This document shows positions 1-9,163 of a stretch of 64,000 bases of DNA, piece after piece. The translations under genes were made by a program, and so were the position numbers. The DNA is from Pedobacter sp. Leaf41 (GTDB taxonomy: Bacteria > Bacteroidota > Bacteroidia > Sphingobacteriales > Sphingobacteriaceae). The notes beneath the pieces are model-generated. The model was given only the letters and a program-made list of their open reading frames with translations, searched no databases and was not told the origin of the DNA. Every line of letters begins with the position of its first letter. The first letter of the stretch is position 1. The DNA is taken from assembly GCF_001422545.1 (NCBI RefSeq), contig NZ_LMLE01000010.1, forward strand, positions 186,227-250,226, written 5' to 3'.

Positions 1-3000
1 TCCGAATAGCGCCATTTCGCAAGCATCCTCATAATCTTCAAATACAAATGTTCCGAAAGGCTTACCGGTCTTCGTAATTCTTTGCGATGCCGCTACGACC
101 AACCCCCCCACACAAAGTTCACGGTTTTGAAGTTTAGCAAATTCAGCTAACACTTCTTCGTTGGTATCGCCCATCCGTACTTTATTGATGATGCTAAGTT
201 GCCTTACGCCATGGGTACAAAACTTATCGAGTTCTAATTTATAGTTATCCAATGGATGGCCTGAAAGGAAAATCCCGATAGCATCTTTTTCATATTTCAA
301 TCGATCCATCAAAGCCCATTCAGGAGAAACCGGTAAAGTGGGTTCTAATATTAAATCGGCCTTTGAACCACCAAATAATGACCCTTGCGAAGTACTTTCA
401 TTATTTTGAAAATCGTTAGCAAACTTGATGATTTTTTCGATCCCATTCATTTTATCGTTCGGACCTATGTAAAAATACTGTGCCCGGTGGCCACCAAATG
501 CATCAAAAGCACCGCTATAAACGAAACTTTCATATGCCTTTTTATTTACAATACGGGTATTAGATCGCTTTGCGAAATCGTAAACAGAAGCATAAGGACC
601 ATTTCCCAATCGCTCTTCGATAATACTTTCTACCGCCTTCTCTCCTACTCCTTTAACCGCCGACATCCCGAAACGCACCTCGCCCCTAACATTTACAGAG
701 AACTTTAAATCAGATTCGTTAACATCGGGACCTAAAACGGTTACGCCCATCTGCCTACATTCTTCCATAAAGAAAGCTACCTGTTTAATATCGCTCATAT
801 TATTGGAAAGTACTGCAGCCATATATTCTGCCGGGTAATGCGCCTTCAAATACGCCGTTTGGTAAGCAATCCAAGCGTAACAAGTAGAGTGCGATTTGTT
901 AAACGCATAAGAGGCAAATGCTTCCCAATCTTTCCAGATTTTTTCGAGCGTTGTAGCATCATGACCTTTCTCTGCCGCCTGTTTTACAAATTTAGGCTTC
1001 ATTTTATCCAAAACGTCTTTCTGCTTTTTACCCATCGCCTTCCGCAAAACGTCGGCTTCACCTTTGGTAAAACCTGCTAATTTTTGGGATAAAAGCATCA
1101 CCTGCTCCTGATAAACGGTGATACCATAAGTTTCCTTCAGGTATTCCTCGCAGGCATCTAAATCATATTGAATTTCTTCTTCGCCATTCTTCCGTCTAAC
1201 AAAACTTGGGATATATTCCATCGGCCCGGGGCGATAAAGCGCATTCATCGCAATTAAATCATCAAAAACCGTAGGCTTCAGTTCCTTCATATACTTTTGC
1301 ATACCCGGACTCTCATACTGGAAAATCCCAATGGTTTCACCTCGCTGGAAAAGCTCATAGGTCATTACATCATCAATTGGGAACGTATCCGGATCGAGGT
1401 TAACGCCATGTCTTTTCTTTACTAGTTTAACGGTATCTTTTATTAACGTAAGGGTTTTTAAACCCAGAAAGTCCATTTTTAGCAGACCAGCACTTTCTAC
1501 AACGGAGTTATCAAATTGAGTAACATATAAATCAGAATCCTTTGCCGTAGCCACCGGAACGAAATTGGTGATATCGCTTGGCGTGATAATTACTCCGCAG
1601 GCATGGATACCTGTATTTCTTAACGAACCCTCTAAAACCTGTGCCTGTTGAATGGTTTCTGCACTTAGGTCTTTCAAAAGCCCCATCGCCTTTAATTCCT
1701 GAACACGCTCGTATTCATCCGGACGCAAAGCATCTTTGAGTGCTTTCTCATCCAGGTTGAAGATTTTTGCGAGCTTCATATTTGGAATCAGCTTGGCGAT
1801 TTTATCTGCCTCAAATAAAGGCAAATCTAAAACCCGGGCAGTATCACGGATGGAAGATTTTGCTGCCATGGTGCCATAGGTAATAATTTGGGCAACCTGA
1901 CTGGAGCCGTATTTATTAATTACGTATTCCATTACTCTACCACGACCCTCATCGTCAAAGTCGATATCAATATCGGGCATGGAAACACGATCCGGATTTA
2001 AGAAACGCTCAAAAAGGAGATCGTACTTTATTGGGTCGATGTTGGTGATCCAAAGGCAATAAGCTACTACAGAGCCTGCAGCTGAACCACGACCCGGACC
2101 AACAGACACATCTCTGCGACGGGCTTCAGCAATAAAATCCTGCACAATCAAGAAGTAACCCGGGTATCCCGTTTTCTCGATGGTAGCCAGCTCAAAATCT
2201 AACCGTTCGGTAACCTCTGGTGTTAATACGCCATAGCGTTTTTTGGCTCCTTCGTAGGTCAAATGCCGTAAAAATTTATTTTCACCACGTTTTCCCCCGT
2301 CAGTTTCATCCTCAGCAACCAAAAACTCTTCAGGAATATCAAATTTCGGCAAGAGCACTTCACGAGCAAGCTTGTAGGTTTCTATCTTATCTACAACCTC
2401 TTGTATATTTAAAATGGCTTCGGGCAAATCAGCAAAAAGCGCTTTCATTTCCTCACCCGATTTAAAGTAGTATTCTTGATTCGGCAAGCCATATCGGTAA
2501 CCGCGGCCGCGGCCTATTGGCGTGGCTTGCTTTTCACCATCCTTTACACAAAGGAGAATATCATGCGCATTTGCATCCTTTTTATTGATGTAATAGGTGT
2601 TGTTGGTCGCAATCAGCTTCACTTCATGCTTGCGGGCCAGGGCAACAAGCGACGCATTAACGCGGTCTTCATCTTCCTGATTGTGGCGCATCACTTCTAA
2701 ATAGAAATCTTCGCTGAATTTTTCTTTCCACCAAACCAAAGCTTCTTCAGCCTGGTTTTCGCCCATATTTAAGAGCTTATTCGAAATCTCTCCCGAAAGG
2801 TTTCCAGATAACACAATAATATCATCTTTATACTGCTCAATTACATTTCTATCAATACGCGGAACGTAATAAAACCCTTTTGTATAAGCAATGGAAGACA
2901 TTTTGGCTAAATTGTGGTAGCCTTTTTTGTTCTTCGCCAACAGCACCATTTGGTAACCATTATCCTTCACCGTTCTATTTAAGTGATCATCACAAACAAA

Positions 3001-4038
3001 AAACTCTACCCCAATAATTGGTGTCATTACCACTTCAGTTGGTCGTTCTCCGGCTTCAATGGCTTCTGCATTTTTAGCTTCAGCTGCTTTATTGTGATTT
3101 AAAACTGCATTTACAAAGTGAAATGCACCCATCATATTGGCATGATCCGTCATGGCGACAGCAGGCATTTTTTGCGATGCCGCTGCTTTTACAAGTGCTG
3201 GGATGCTAATGGTACTTTGAAGGACCGAAAATTGTGTGTGATTGTGTAAATGCACAAAAGTTGCCGCAGCCAGCTCCTGTTTATTTTCTGCAAGCTCCTG
3301 TTTAGAAACCCCGCCACCTTCAGCTTTTTGAAGGCGTTTACGAATCTCATCAGAAGCGGCCTTTAGGTTAATATGCGGAATTCCGAAGTCTGGAATAGAA
3401 CCAGCATTATATTCCCGAAAACGCGGAAAATATTCTGCATCAACTAAAAGTTCTTCTTTTTTGAAGACATCTTTTTTAATTAATTCCAGAAAACAACGCG
3501 TTGTGGCTTCCACATCGGCAGTGGCGTTGTGGGCTTCATTAAACGGAACGCCAAATAGATAAGAGTGTAACTCCGTTAATGTTGGCAATTTAAATTTACC
3601 GCCTCTACCTCCCGGAAGTTTTAAAAGCTCTGCAGTTACTTCAGTACAGGTATCTAAAACAGGCATTTCTGCCATGCGGTTTTCAACGCCAAAACGGTGA
3701 AACTCACATCCCATAATGTTTACGTCAAAACCCACGTTCTGACCTACGATGAATTTGGCTTTTGATAAAACAGCATTAAATTTTTCTAAAACCTCAGCTA
3801 ATGATATGCCCTGCTCGGCTGCGAGTTCAGTAGAAATGCCATGAATTCGCTCCGCATCGTAAGGGATATTAAATCCATCTGGTTTAACTAAATAATCTTG
3901 ATGTTCAACCATCCTCCCCATCTCATCATGCAATTGCCAGGCAATTTGAATGCAACGCGGCCAATTATCCGTATCTGTAATTGGAGCATTGTAATTACGT
4001 GGCAAACCCGTGGTTTCAGTATCAAAAATTAAGTACAT
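1..4038 (-). CDS. dnaE: DNA polymerase III subunit alpha with N-terminal DEDDh proofreading exonuclease (3' end cut by window edge)
   Basis: Replicative DNA polymerase catalytic subunit. The 1346 codons visible are open throughout and run off the left edge. Residues 1-190 form a DnaQ-like DEDDh 3'-5' exonuclease (FDTETTGL with D6/E8, D105 in VGFDVNIM, H170 and D175 in HNATADVEAT). A PHP domain starts near residue 260 (HLHNHTQFS, MTDHANMMGAFHF), and the family C polymerase active site is PDIDIDFD (D689/D691). The last visible residues are the start of the C-terminal OB fold, so roughly 100-150 residues are missing compared with full-length Bacteroidota homologues (from memory). The start is the ATG before YLIFDTETTG. 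The exonuclease and polymerase are in one frame with no frameshift, so proofreading is built into the chain rather than supplied by a separate epsilon subunit. Confidence 0.96.
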   Translation of the reverse strand, partial: MYLIFDTETTGLPRNYNAPITDTDNWPRCIQIAWQLHDEMGRMVEHQDYLVKPDGFNIPYDAERIHGISTELAAEQGISLAEVLEKFNAVLSKAKFIVGQNVGFDVNIMGCEFHRFGVENRMAEMPVLDTCTEVTAELLKLPGGRGGKFKLPTLTELHSYLFGVPFNEAHNATADVEATTRCFLELIKKDVFKKEELLVDAEYFPRFREYNAGSIPDFGIPHINLKAASDEIRKRLQKAEGGGVSKQELAENKQELAAATFVHLHNHTQFSVLQSTISIPALVKAAASQKMPAVAMTDHANMMGAFHFVNAVLNHNKAAEAKNAEAIEAGERPTEVVMTPIIGVEFFVCDDHLNRTVKDNGYQMVLLAKNKKGYHNLAKMSSIAYTKGFYYVPRIDRNVIEQYKDDIIVLSGNLSGEISNKLLNMGENQAEEALVWWKEKFSEDFYLEVMRHNQEDEDRVNASLVALARKHEVKLIATNNTYYINKKDANAHDILLCVKDGEKQATPIGRGRGYRYGLPNQEYYFKSGEEMKALFADLPEAILNIQEVVDKIETYKLAREVLLPKFDIPEEFLVAEDETDGGKRGENKFLRHLTYEGAKKRYGVLTPEVTERLDFELATIEKTGYPGYFLIVQDFIAEARRRDVSVGPGRGSAAGSVVAYCLWITNIDPIKYDLLFERFLNPDRVSMPDIDIDFDDEGRGRVMEYVINKYGSSQVAQIITYGTMAAKSSIRDTARVLDLPLFEADKIAKLIPNMKLAKIFNLDEKALKDALRPDEYERVQELKAMGLLKDLSAETIQQAQVLEGSLRNTGIHACGVIITPSDITNFVPVATAKDSDLYVTQFDNSVVESAGLLKMDFLGLKTLTLIKDTVKLVKKRHGVNLDPDTFPIDDVMTYELFQRGETIGIFQYESPGMQKYMKELKPTVFDDLIAMNALYRPGPMEYIPSFVRRKNGEEEIQYDLDACEEYLKETYGITVYQEQVMLLSQKLAGFTKGEADVLRKAMGKKQKDVLDKMKPKFVKQAAEKGHDATTLEKIWKDWEAFASYAFNKSHSTCYAWIAYQTAYLKAHYPAEYMAAVLSNNMSDIKQVAFFMEECRQMGVTVLGPDVNESDLKFSVNVRGEVRFGMSAVKGVGEKAVESIIEERLGNGPYASVYDFAKRSNTRIVNKKAYESFVYSGAFDAFGGHRAQYFYIGPNDKMNGIEKIIKFANDFQNNESTSQGSLFGGSKADLILEPTLPVSPEWALMDRLKYEKDAIGIFLSGHPLDNYKLELDKFCTHGVRQLSIINKVRMGDTNEEVLAEFAKLQNRELCVGGLVVAASQRITKTGKPFGTFVFEDYEDACEMALFG

Positions 4039-4392
4039 ATTATTTGTAAAGAATTAGCCGTTGTAGAATATAAACGGTTCATCAAAAATAGACAATTTGG
4101 TTAGCGGATTTGTCAAATTTTATCAACAAAAGAATAAAGTATTGCTGTGCGCTGTTGACCGAAATTTATAATCTCGGCTGTATGTGATGCGGGTTTGAAA
4201 TCCATACCATCAATAATTAAAGAATACAAATCCCGTTTGGCAACGCTCACCTAAATCGTGTTTAAACGATATCAATTTCTCAGGATTGACGAAATAAGAT
4301 CAGCAAAGATAAAGTTGATAAAAGCGTTTCATAAGCTCGGATTTGTTTTTATCTTCGATAGATAATTAAGAGCAAACCTTAAAATTAAATAT
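4039..4392. other. Divergent intergenic region between dnaE and mdh
   Basis: 354 bp separate the two divergent starts. On the minus strand a -7-like TATTTTTG lies at 4090-4083 with a TTTG at 4117-4114, but the 23-bp spacer is longer than the usual 18-21, so it is only a weak dnaE promoter candidate. No convincing -7/-33 pair was found for mdh on the plus strand. No ORF, tRNA, repeat or strong hairpin is visible. Confidence 0.35.
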
Positions 4393-5331
4393 ATGAAAGT
4401 AACGGTTGTAGGTGCGGGCGCAGTTGGTGCTACTTGTGCAGATAATATTGCAAGAAAAGAATTAGCGAATGAACTTGTTTTGTTAGATATTAAAGAAGGT
4501 TTTGCCGAAGGTAAAGCCATTGATATGATGCAAACTGCTACGCTTTTGGGCTTCGACACAAAAATTACTGGTGTAACCAACGATTATAGTAAAACAGCAG
4601 GATCTGATGTTGTTGTAATTACTTCAGGCTTACCGCGTAAACCCGGCATGACCCGTGAAGAGCTTATTGGCATCAATGCTGGAATTGTTAAAGGTGTTGC
4701 AGAGAATATTTTAAAGTTCTCTCCGGAGGCGATCATGATTGTGATTAGCAACCCGATGGATACCATGACCTATTTGGCTTTAAAATCTTTAGGCTTACCA
4801 AAAAACCGAATTATCGGTATGGGTGGAACGCTTGATAGCTCTCGCTTTAAATTCTATTTATCGCAGGCGCTAGATTGCAATCCAAATGATTTGCAGGGTT
4901 TTGTTATTGGCGGCCATGGCGATACCACTATGATTCCGCTCACTCGTTTAGCTACCTATCAAAGTTTACCGGTAAGCAATTTGCTAGATAAAGCTACGCT
5001 TGATAAAGTAGCTGCTGATACGATGGTTGGCGGTGCAACTTTAACCGGACTAATCGGAACTTCTGCCTGGTATGCACCCGGTGCAGCGGGAGCAGCTTTA
5101 GTAGAAGCTATTCTTCGCGATGAAAAAAAATTATTTACCTGCTGTGTTTCTCTCGAAGGAGAATACGGACAAGAAGATATATGCCTGGGCGTGCCTGTAA
5201 TTATTGGTCGCAGTGGCTGGGAGAAGATCATCGATTTTAAATTAACTGATGACGAACAAGCGGCATTTAATAAAAGTGCTGATGCCGTTAGAAATATGAA
5301 CAGCGTTTTAGCGGAGATGAAACTAGTGTAA
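4393..5331 (+). CDS. mdh: Malate dehydrogenase
   Basis: Interconverts malate and oxaloacetate with NAD in the TCA cycle (cytoplasm). The 312-aa length is normal for the LDH-like bacterial MDH group. The N-terminal Rossmann loop GAGAVGATCAD, the SGLPRKPGMTRE mobile-loop arginines, the substrate Arg/Asp region (ISNPMDTMTYL, GMGGTLDSSR) and the catalytic His in GGHGDTT are all present. The ATG at 4393 gives the canonical MKVTVVGAG start. The next gene begins directly after the stop codon with no gap, which implies co-transcription. Confidence 0.96.
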   Translation: MKVTVVGAGAVGATCADNIARKELANELVLLDIKEGFAEGKAIDMMQTATLLGFDTKITGVTNDYSKTAGSDVVVITSGLPRKPGMTREELIGINAGIVKGVAENILKFSPEAIMIVISNPMDTMTYLALKSLGLPKNRIIGMGGTLDSSRFKFYLSQALDCNPNDLQGFVIGGHGDTTMIPLTRLATYQSLPVSNLLDKATLDKVAADTMVGGATLTGLIGTSAWYAPGAAGAALVEAILRDEKKLFTCCVSLEGEYGQEDICLGVPVIIGRSGWEKIIDFKLTDDEQAAFNKSADAVRNMNSVLAEMKLV

Positions 5332-5757
5332 ATGAGTTCAATTTCCATCCCATTAAAATTAATAAACTTACAAGACGATGGCTTCCACCTACTAGTGGAA
5401 GTTGTTGTTTTTAAGGAAAAGCATTTTGCCGTTTTAGATACCGGCGCATCAAGAAGTGTGTTCGATAAAAAACTAATTGAACAACATCTGGCTGAAACTT
5501 TGCAAGTTTCAGAAGAAATAAATGCTGCAACATTATTTACCACAACAAGTACCATTCAGGCTACTATTCCTGAAGTTAAGATAGGAAGGCTGAAGATTAA
5601 AAACTACGAAACTGTTGCTTTTGATCTGCAGTCTGTTACTGATACCTATCAGCAATTCGGCCATCCACCCATTATCGGAATTATTGGTGGTGATATTTTG
5701 ATGCAATATAAAGCGGTTATCAATTACGAAAAATCGACACTTAGACTTTACAAATAA
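5332..5757 (+). CDS. Retropepsin-like (clan AA) aspartic protease domain protein
   Basis: A 141-aa single-domain protein. It has the catalytic motif DTGASRSVF near residue 36 and, near the C-terminus, a hydrophobic-hydrophobic-Gly motif followed by GGDIL (IIGIIGGDIL), which matches the second conserved block of retropepsin-type clan AA proteases. Such proteins act as homodimers, each chain giving one catalytic Asp. No signal peptide or membrane segment is visible, so a cytoplasmic location is likely. The ATG abuts the mdh stop codon and the globin gene follows after 5 bp, so it belongs to the mdh operon. The substrate is unknown. Family call is good; protease activity is inferred. Confidence 0.8.
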   Translation: MSSISIPLKLINLQDDGFHLLVEVVVFKEKHFAVLDTGASRSVFDKKLIEQHLAETLQVSEEINAATLFTTTSTIQATIPEVKIGRLKIKNYETVAFDLQSVTDTYQQFGHPPIIGIIGGDILMQYKAVINYEKSTLRLYK

Positions 5758-5762
5758 TTCCA

Positions 5763-6158
5763 GTGAAAAAAGATATTATTGATCGAAATGATATTGTATT
5801 ATTGGTGGATTCATTTTATCAAAAAGTTCAGCAAAATGAGCGCATCGGTCCGATATTTACCCAGGTAATGCAAGTAGATTGGGCGCATCACCTCCCTAAA
5901 ATGTACGACTTTTGGGAAAGCATCTTATTCGGAAAAGCAATATACAAGGGAAATCCAATGCTCACCCATTTCGATATTAACAAAAAAGCATCTTTAAAAA
6001 ACGAAGAATTTGATACCTGGAAAAACATCTTTTTTAATACCGTTGATGAATTATTCGAAGGAGAAAACGCTACAGTAATTAAGCAAAAAGCCCAATCTAT
6101 AGCAGATTTAATGCACTTTAAATTAAACTCACCAAAATCCAAAATCAATATCGTTTAG
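5763..6158 (+). CDS. Group III truncated hemoglobin
   Basis: 131 aa, beginning at a GTG codon 5 bp after the previous stop; no upstream ATG fits. The pattern is that of class III (Ctb-like) 2/2 globins: an early DSFYQKVQQNERIGPIF helix, DWAHHLPKMYDFW, and the diagnostic GNPMLTHF segment whose His is the proximal heme ligand. In other bacteria this class binds O2 or NO and is linked to nitrosative stress or micro-oxic growth; the role here is inferred. Its position behind mdh and a small protease suggests shared expression with central metabolism. Confidence 0.88.
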   Translation: MKKDIIDRNDIVLLVDSFYQKVQQNERIGPIFTQVMQVDWAHHLPKMYDFWESILFGKAIYKGNPMLTHFDINKKASLKNEEFDTWKNIFFNTVDELFEGENATVIKQKAQSIADLMHFKLNSPKSKINIV

Positions 6159-6214
6159 TATTGTTTCATTTTTGATGGTTTCTTACTAAATTTAGCTAAC
6201 CAAACAAATTAAAC

Positions 6215-6754
6215 ATGAAATTTTTAAAAGTACTGCTAGGCATCATTGTCTTATTAGCAATCATTATTTTAGTAGGTGGTTTACTTCTGCCAAAGAACTA
6301 TTCAGTCTCCAGGTCGACAGTAATTAATGCACCAGACAGCATTATTTATAAAAACATTGCTGATTTTAAAGAATTCTACAAATGGAATCCATGGGCAAAA
6401 ATGGAGCCGAGCGCTGAGGTATCATTTACAGGAACGCCAGGCAATCCAGGTCATCAATACAACTGGAAAGGCAAAGAAACCGGCGCTGGTTATATGAAAA
6501 TCACTTCAGTAAATCCCAACAAAAACATCAACATCGATTTAATGTTTATTGAGCCATTTGAAAGCTTGGCTGATACAAAATTTGATATTACGCCAGAAGG
6601 AACTGCTAACAAAGTAACCTGGACAATGAGCGGAGAAAACAACATCATTAGCAAATGGATGTGTTTAATAATGGGTGGAATGGATAAAATGATCGGTAAA
6701 GATTTTGAAAGCGGATTAGCAAGTCTGAAAGAAAAATCAGAGAAAGAGAATTAA
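6215..6754 (+). CDS. SRPBCC (START/Bet v1-like) family protein with N-terminal membrane anchor
   Basis: 179 aa. Residues 5-26 form one hydrophobic segment ending in LLPKNYSV, followed by the usual SRSTVINAPDSIIY opening of polyketide-cyclase/dehydrase-type SRPBCC proteins and the WNPWAKMEP motif. The fold carries a ligand-binding cavity, but no ligand can be read from sequence. It is preceded by about 56 bp without a gene and followed by a strong terminator, so it ends the transcription unit that started at mdh or is a unit of its own. Confidence 0.8.
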   Translation: MKFLKVLLGIIVLLAIIILVGGLLLPKNYSVSRSTVINAPDSIIYKNIADFKEFYKWNPWAKMEPSAEVSFTGTPGNPGHQYNWKGKETGAGYMKITSVNPNKNINIDLMFIEPFESLADTKFDITPEGTANKVTWTMSGENNIISKWMCLIMGGMDKMIGKDFESGLASLKEKSEKEN

Positions 6755-6771
6755 TCGGATTTAAGTATTGC

Positions 6772-6810
6772 AAGCCTCTTAGTTTTCATAATTAAGAGGC
6801 TTTGTTTTTT
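6772..6810 (+). terminator. Intrinsic terminator after SRPBCC gene
   Basis: A perfect 10-bp inverted repeat (AAGCCTCTTA / TAAGAGGCTT) with an 11-nt loop, followed by TGTTTTTT. It lies 18 bp after the SRPBCC stop codon. Confidence 0.85.
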
Positions 6811-6924
6811 GGTTATTTTTTGACAAACAAACATTTATGCCGTTATTGCGTTAAAAATCAATAATCTTATAATTTACGATCAGTAGATTTTCTTATTTCT
6901 TAATTTTAGATTATTAACCAACGA

Positions 6925-7599
6925 ATGAATATATTATTAGTAGAAGACGAGCCAAACGTGGTTTCTGTAATTTCAAGAGGTTTAAGTGATGAAGGTTTTA
7001 CAGTGAGTGTTGCGCCTGACGGATTGATCGGAAAACAGCTCGCGGCAGACAATCAATTCGATTTAATTATACTTGACATCATGCTTCCAGGTATAAATGG
7101 ATTGGAGCTTTGCAAAATCATCAAATCAGAAACGCCAAACGTTCCTGTTATTATGCTAACCGCTTTAGGCACTACAGAAAATGTGGTTAATGGTTTAGAT
7201 AACGGCGCTGATGATTACCTAATAAAGCCGTTTAAATTTGCTGAGCTTTTTGCCCGTATTCGAATGCTGCTTCGTAGATATAATGGTGCTGCTAATTTGG
7301 ATCAGATTATTAACATCGCAGATCTGCAGATTAATATGACTGCAAAAACGGTTAAGCGCAATAATCAAGAAATCATATTAACGGCTACAGAATATCGTTT
7401 ATTGGAGTTTATGGCCAAAAATAAGTCTAAAATTTTATCCCGAATAGATATTTTGGAAAGCGTTTGGGATATTGATTTTAATTTGGGCACCAACGTGGTT
7501 GATGTATATGTAAACTACCTCCGTAAAAAAATAGATAAACATGCTGATCAAAAACTGATTCATACTGCGGTAGGTTTAGGCTATGTTTTAAAAGGTTAA
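6925..7599 (+). CDS. OmpR/PhoB-family response regulator
   Basis: 224 aa. An N-terminal receiver domain (VEDEPNV acidic pocket, phospho-acceptor Asp in LIILDIMLPG near residue 51, Thr/Ala switch in VIMLTALG, Lys in LIKPF) is joined to a C-terminal winged helix (LTATEYRLLEFMAKN, VYVNYLRKKID, HTAVGLGYVL). It forms an operon with the histidine kinase that starts 5 bp downstream. Such regulators bind direct repeats with about 11-bp period; a matching array lies at 9073-9101 ahead of the next gene, which makes the usp/bestrophin unit a plausible target. Confidence 0.94.
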   Translation: MNILLVEDEPNVVSVISRGLSDEGFTVSVAPDGLIGKQLAADNQFDLIILDIMLPGINGLELCKIIKSETPNVPVIMLTALGTTENVVNGLDNGADDYLIKPFKFAELFARIRMLLRRYNGAANLDQIINIADLQINMTAKTVKRNNQEIILTATEYRLLEFMAKNKSKILSRIDILESVWDIDFNLGTNVVDVYVNYLRKKIDKHADQKLIHTAVGLGYVLKG

Positions 7600-7604
7600 A
7601 AAAA

Positions 7605-8966
7605 ATGAACATTGCCAAAAAGATCACTTTATTATTTGCCATACTTTCAGCAGTAATTATTTCATTATTAAGTGGATTTGTTTGGTATTTTTCTAATGAA
7701 TTTGCGTTTGAAGATTTTTATAAACGCTTAGAAGCAAGGGTAAATATTTCTGCGCAAATTAAGCTTTATGAAGATGCCAATAACCCTGCCTACGCCAAAA
7801 TGCGTAACCGGTATCTGGAACGTTTACCATCGGAAAAAGCATTCATTTTCGAAGTTAAAGACATCAGTGAACATCGAATTGACAGTGTTTTGCCACAAAG
7901 CTTTTATAAGAAGATAAATGCGGGCTCTATGTCGCGTTACCGTTCAGAAAATCACTTTTATGCAGGCAAAGCCTTCAAAATAAACAATAAAGATTATATG
8001 GTTATTGTTTCTGCAAATGATCCAGTTGGTTTTAGAGAATTGAAAGATCTTCAGCGGATCCTGCTTATTGGATTTTTCCTCTCTGTTCTACTCTCATTTG
8101 TGGTTGGATGGAAATTTTCTAATTATATGTTGATGCCCTTGCGAAACATCATTAAAAGTGTTAAAAAGATAAAAGCAGAAAACCTGCATATGCGCTTAGA
8201 GGTAAAAAGTGGCAGCGATGAGATGTCGCAATTGGCGCAAACATTTAACAACATGCTAAACCGGTTAGAGACCGCTTTTGAAACGCAGAATAATTTTATC
8301 AGTAATGCTTCCCACGAACTTCGAACACCATTAACAGTAATTAGTGGAGAGGTGGAACTGGCCATGCGTGCTAATACCGACCCACAGAAGCAGCAATTAG
8401 CTTTAGACAAAATTAAAGGTGAGGCCGAAAGACTGGAACATATCTTAACCAGTTTGTTAGGTCTGGCACAATCTGGCTTTAATGGAAAAAATCAACCTTG
8501 GGAACTGGTTAGGATGGATGAGTTGCTGTGGGAAATTAAAGCTTCGGTAAATCAGGTTCATCCAGAAAGTAAAATAGAAATAGACTTTTCCAAACTCCCC
8601 GATGATGATGAATTATTGAGTTTGAAAATAAACAAAAACCTGATTAAACTTGCCCTTACCAATATTGTAAGCAATGCATGTAAATATTCGAACGATAAAT
8701 TGGTAAACGTTGCCATCGAAACAAGTGCTAATTCGCTTTCAATCGCAGTTACCGACCAGGGTATTGGAATTCCTCAAACAGATATTCAACATATTTTTGA
8801 ACCATTTTACAGGGCTTCAAACACAAATGATTTTAAAGGCTACGGAATAGGGCTTCCTCTATCATTGAACATCATTAGATTACATCGCGGCAGCATTGCT
8901 ATTAAATCGCAGGAAGGAATAGGTACAGAAATTAAAGTTTTACTACCGCTCACCAGCATTTACTAA
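7605..8966 (+). CDS. Two-component sensor histidine kinase (HAMP)
   Basis: 453 aa. Transmembrane segment 1 is at residues 7-30, then a periplasmic sensor region of about 120 aa, transmembrane segment 2 near 148-168, and a HAMP linker. The HisKA helix carries SHELRTPLTVISGE (phospho-accepting His) and the HATPase domain carries N (IVSNACKYS), G1 (DQGIGIP), F (FEPFYR) and G2 (GYGIGLPLS) boxes. All catalytic boxes are intact. It pairs with the adjacent response regulator. The signal is not evident from the periplasmic region. Confidence 0.94.
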   Translation: MNIAKKITLLFAILSAVIISLLSGFVWYFSNEFAFEDFYKRLEARVNISAQIKLYEDANNPAYAKMRNRYLERLPSEKAFIFEVKDISEHRIDSVLPQSFYKKINAGSMSRYRSENHFYAGKAFKINNKDYMVIVSANDPVGFRELKDLQRILLIGFFLSVLLSFVVGWKFSNYMLMPLRNIIKSVKKIKAENLHMRLEVKSGSDEMSQLAQTFNNMLNRLETAFETQNNFISNASHELRTPLTVISGEVELAMRANTDPQKQQLALDKIKGEAERLEHILTSLLGLAQSGFNGKNQPWELVRMDELLWEIKASVNQVHPESKIEIDFSKLPDDDELLSLKINKNLIKLALTNIVSNACKYSNDKLVNVAIETSANSLSIAVTDQGIGIPQTDIQHIFEPFYRASNTNDFKGYGIGLPLSLNIIRLHRGSIAIKSQEGIGTEIKVLLPLTSIY

Positions 8967-9072
8967 TGCTATTGGTTAAATTTGTTTCTTAAATTCCATA
9001 AAATTTCTAATTTTGCCTACAATTACTAGATAATTGCATATTTCTACAACCTACATCTCTGGGTTTTATTAA

Positions 9073-9101
9073 TTCTAATCCCGTTCTAATCTTATTCTTA
9101 T
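9073..9101 (+). promoter_or_regulatory. Three 7-bp direct repeats at 11-bp period: candidate response-regulator operator
   Basis: TTCTAAT at 9073-9079, TTCTAAT at 9084-9090 and TTCTTAT at 9095-9101, each separated by exactly 4 bp. This 7+4 spacing is the arrangement known for PhoB/OmpR-type binding sites. A second pair, CGCTGTAA at 9104-9111 and 9118-9125, follows directly. The array lies between the two-component operon and the Usp-like gene. Binding by the neighbouring regulator is inference. Confidence 0.5.
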
Positions 9102-9163
9102 TTCGCTGTAATCTTATCGCTGTAAACTTGTATAAATATTTATTCATTTAACAAGATAAAGCC

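Noticed and set aside
4039..4392. tRNA or riboswitch before mdh
   Set aside because: No cloverleaf, no conserved riboswitch core and no strong hairpin could be found by eye.
4959..5555. 198-aa open frame on the minus strand over mdh and the protease gene
   Set aside because: It lies opposite two clear genes, is Ser/Lys-rich without family motifs, and crosses their boundary; a shadow frame.
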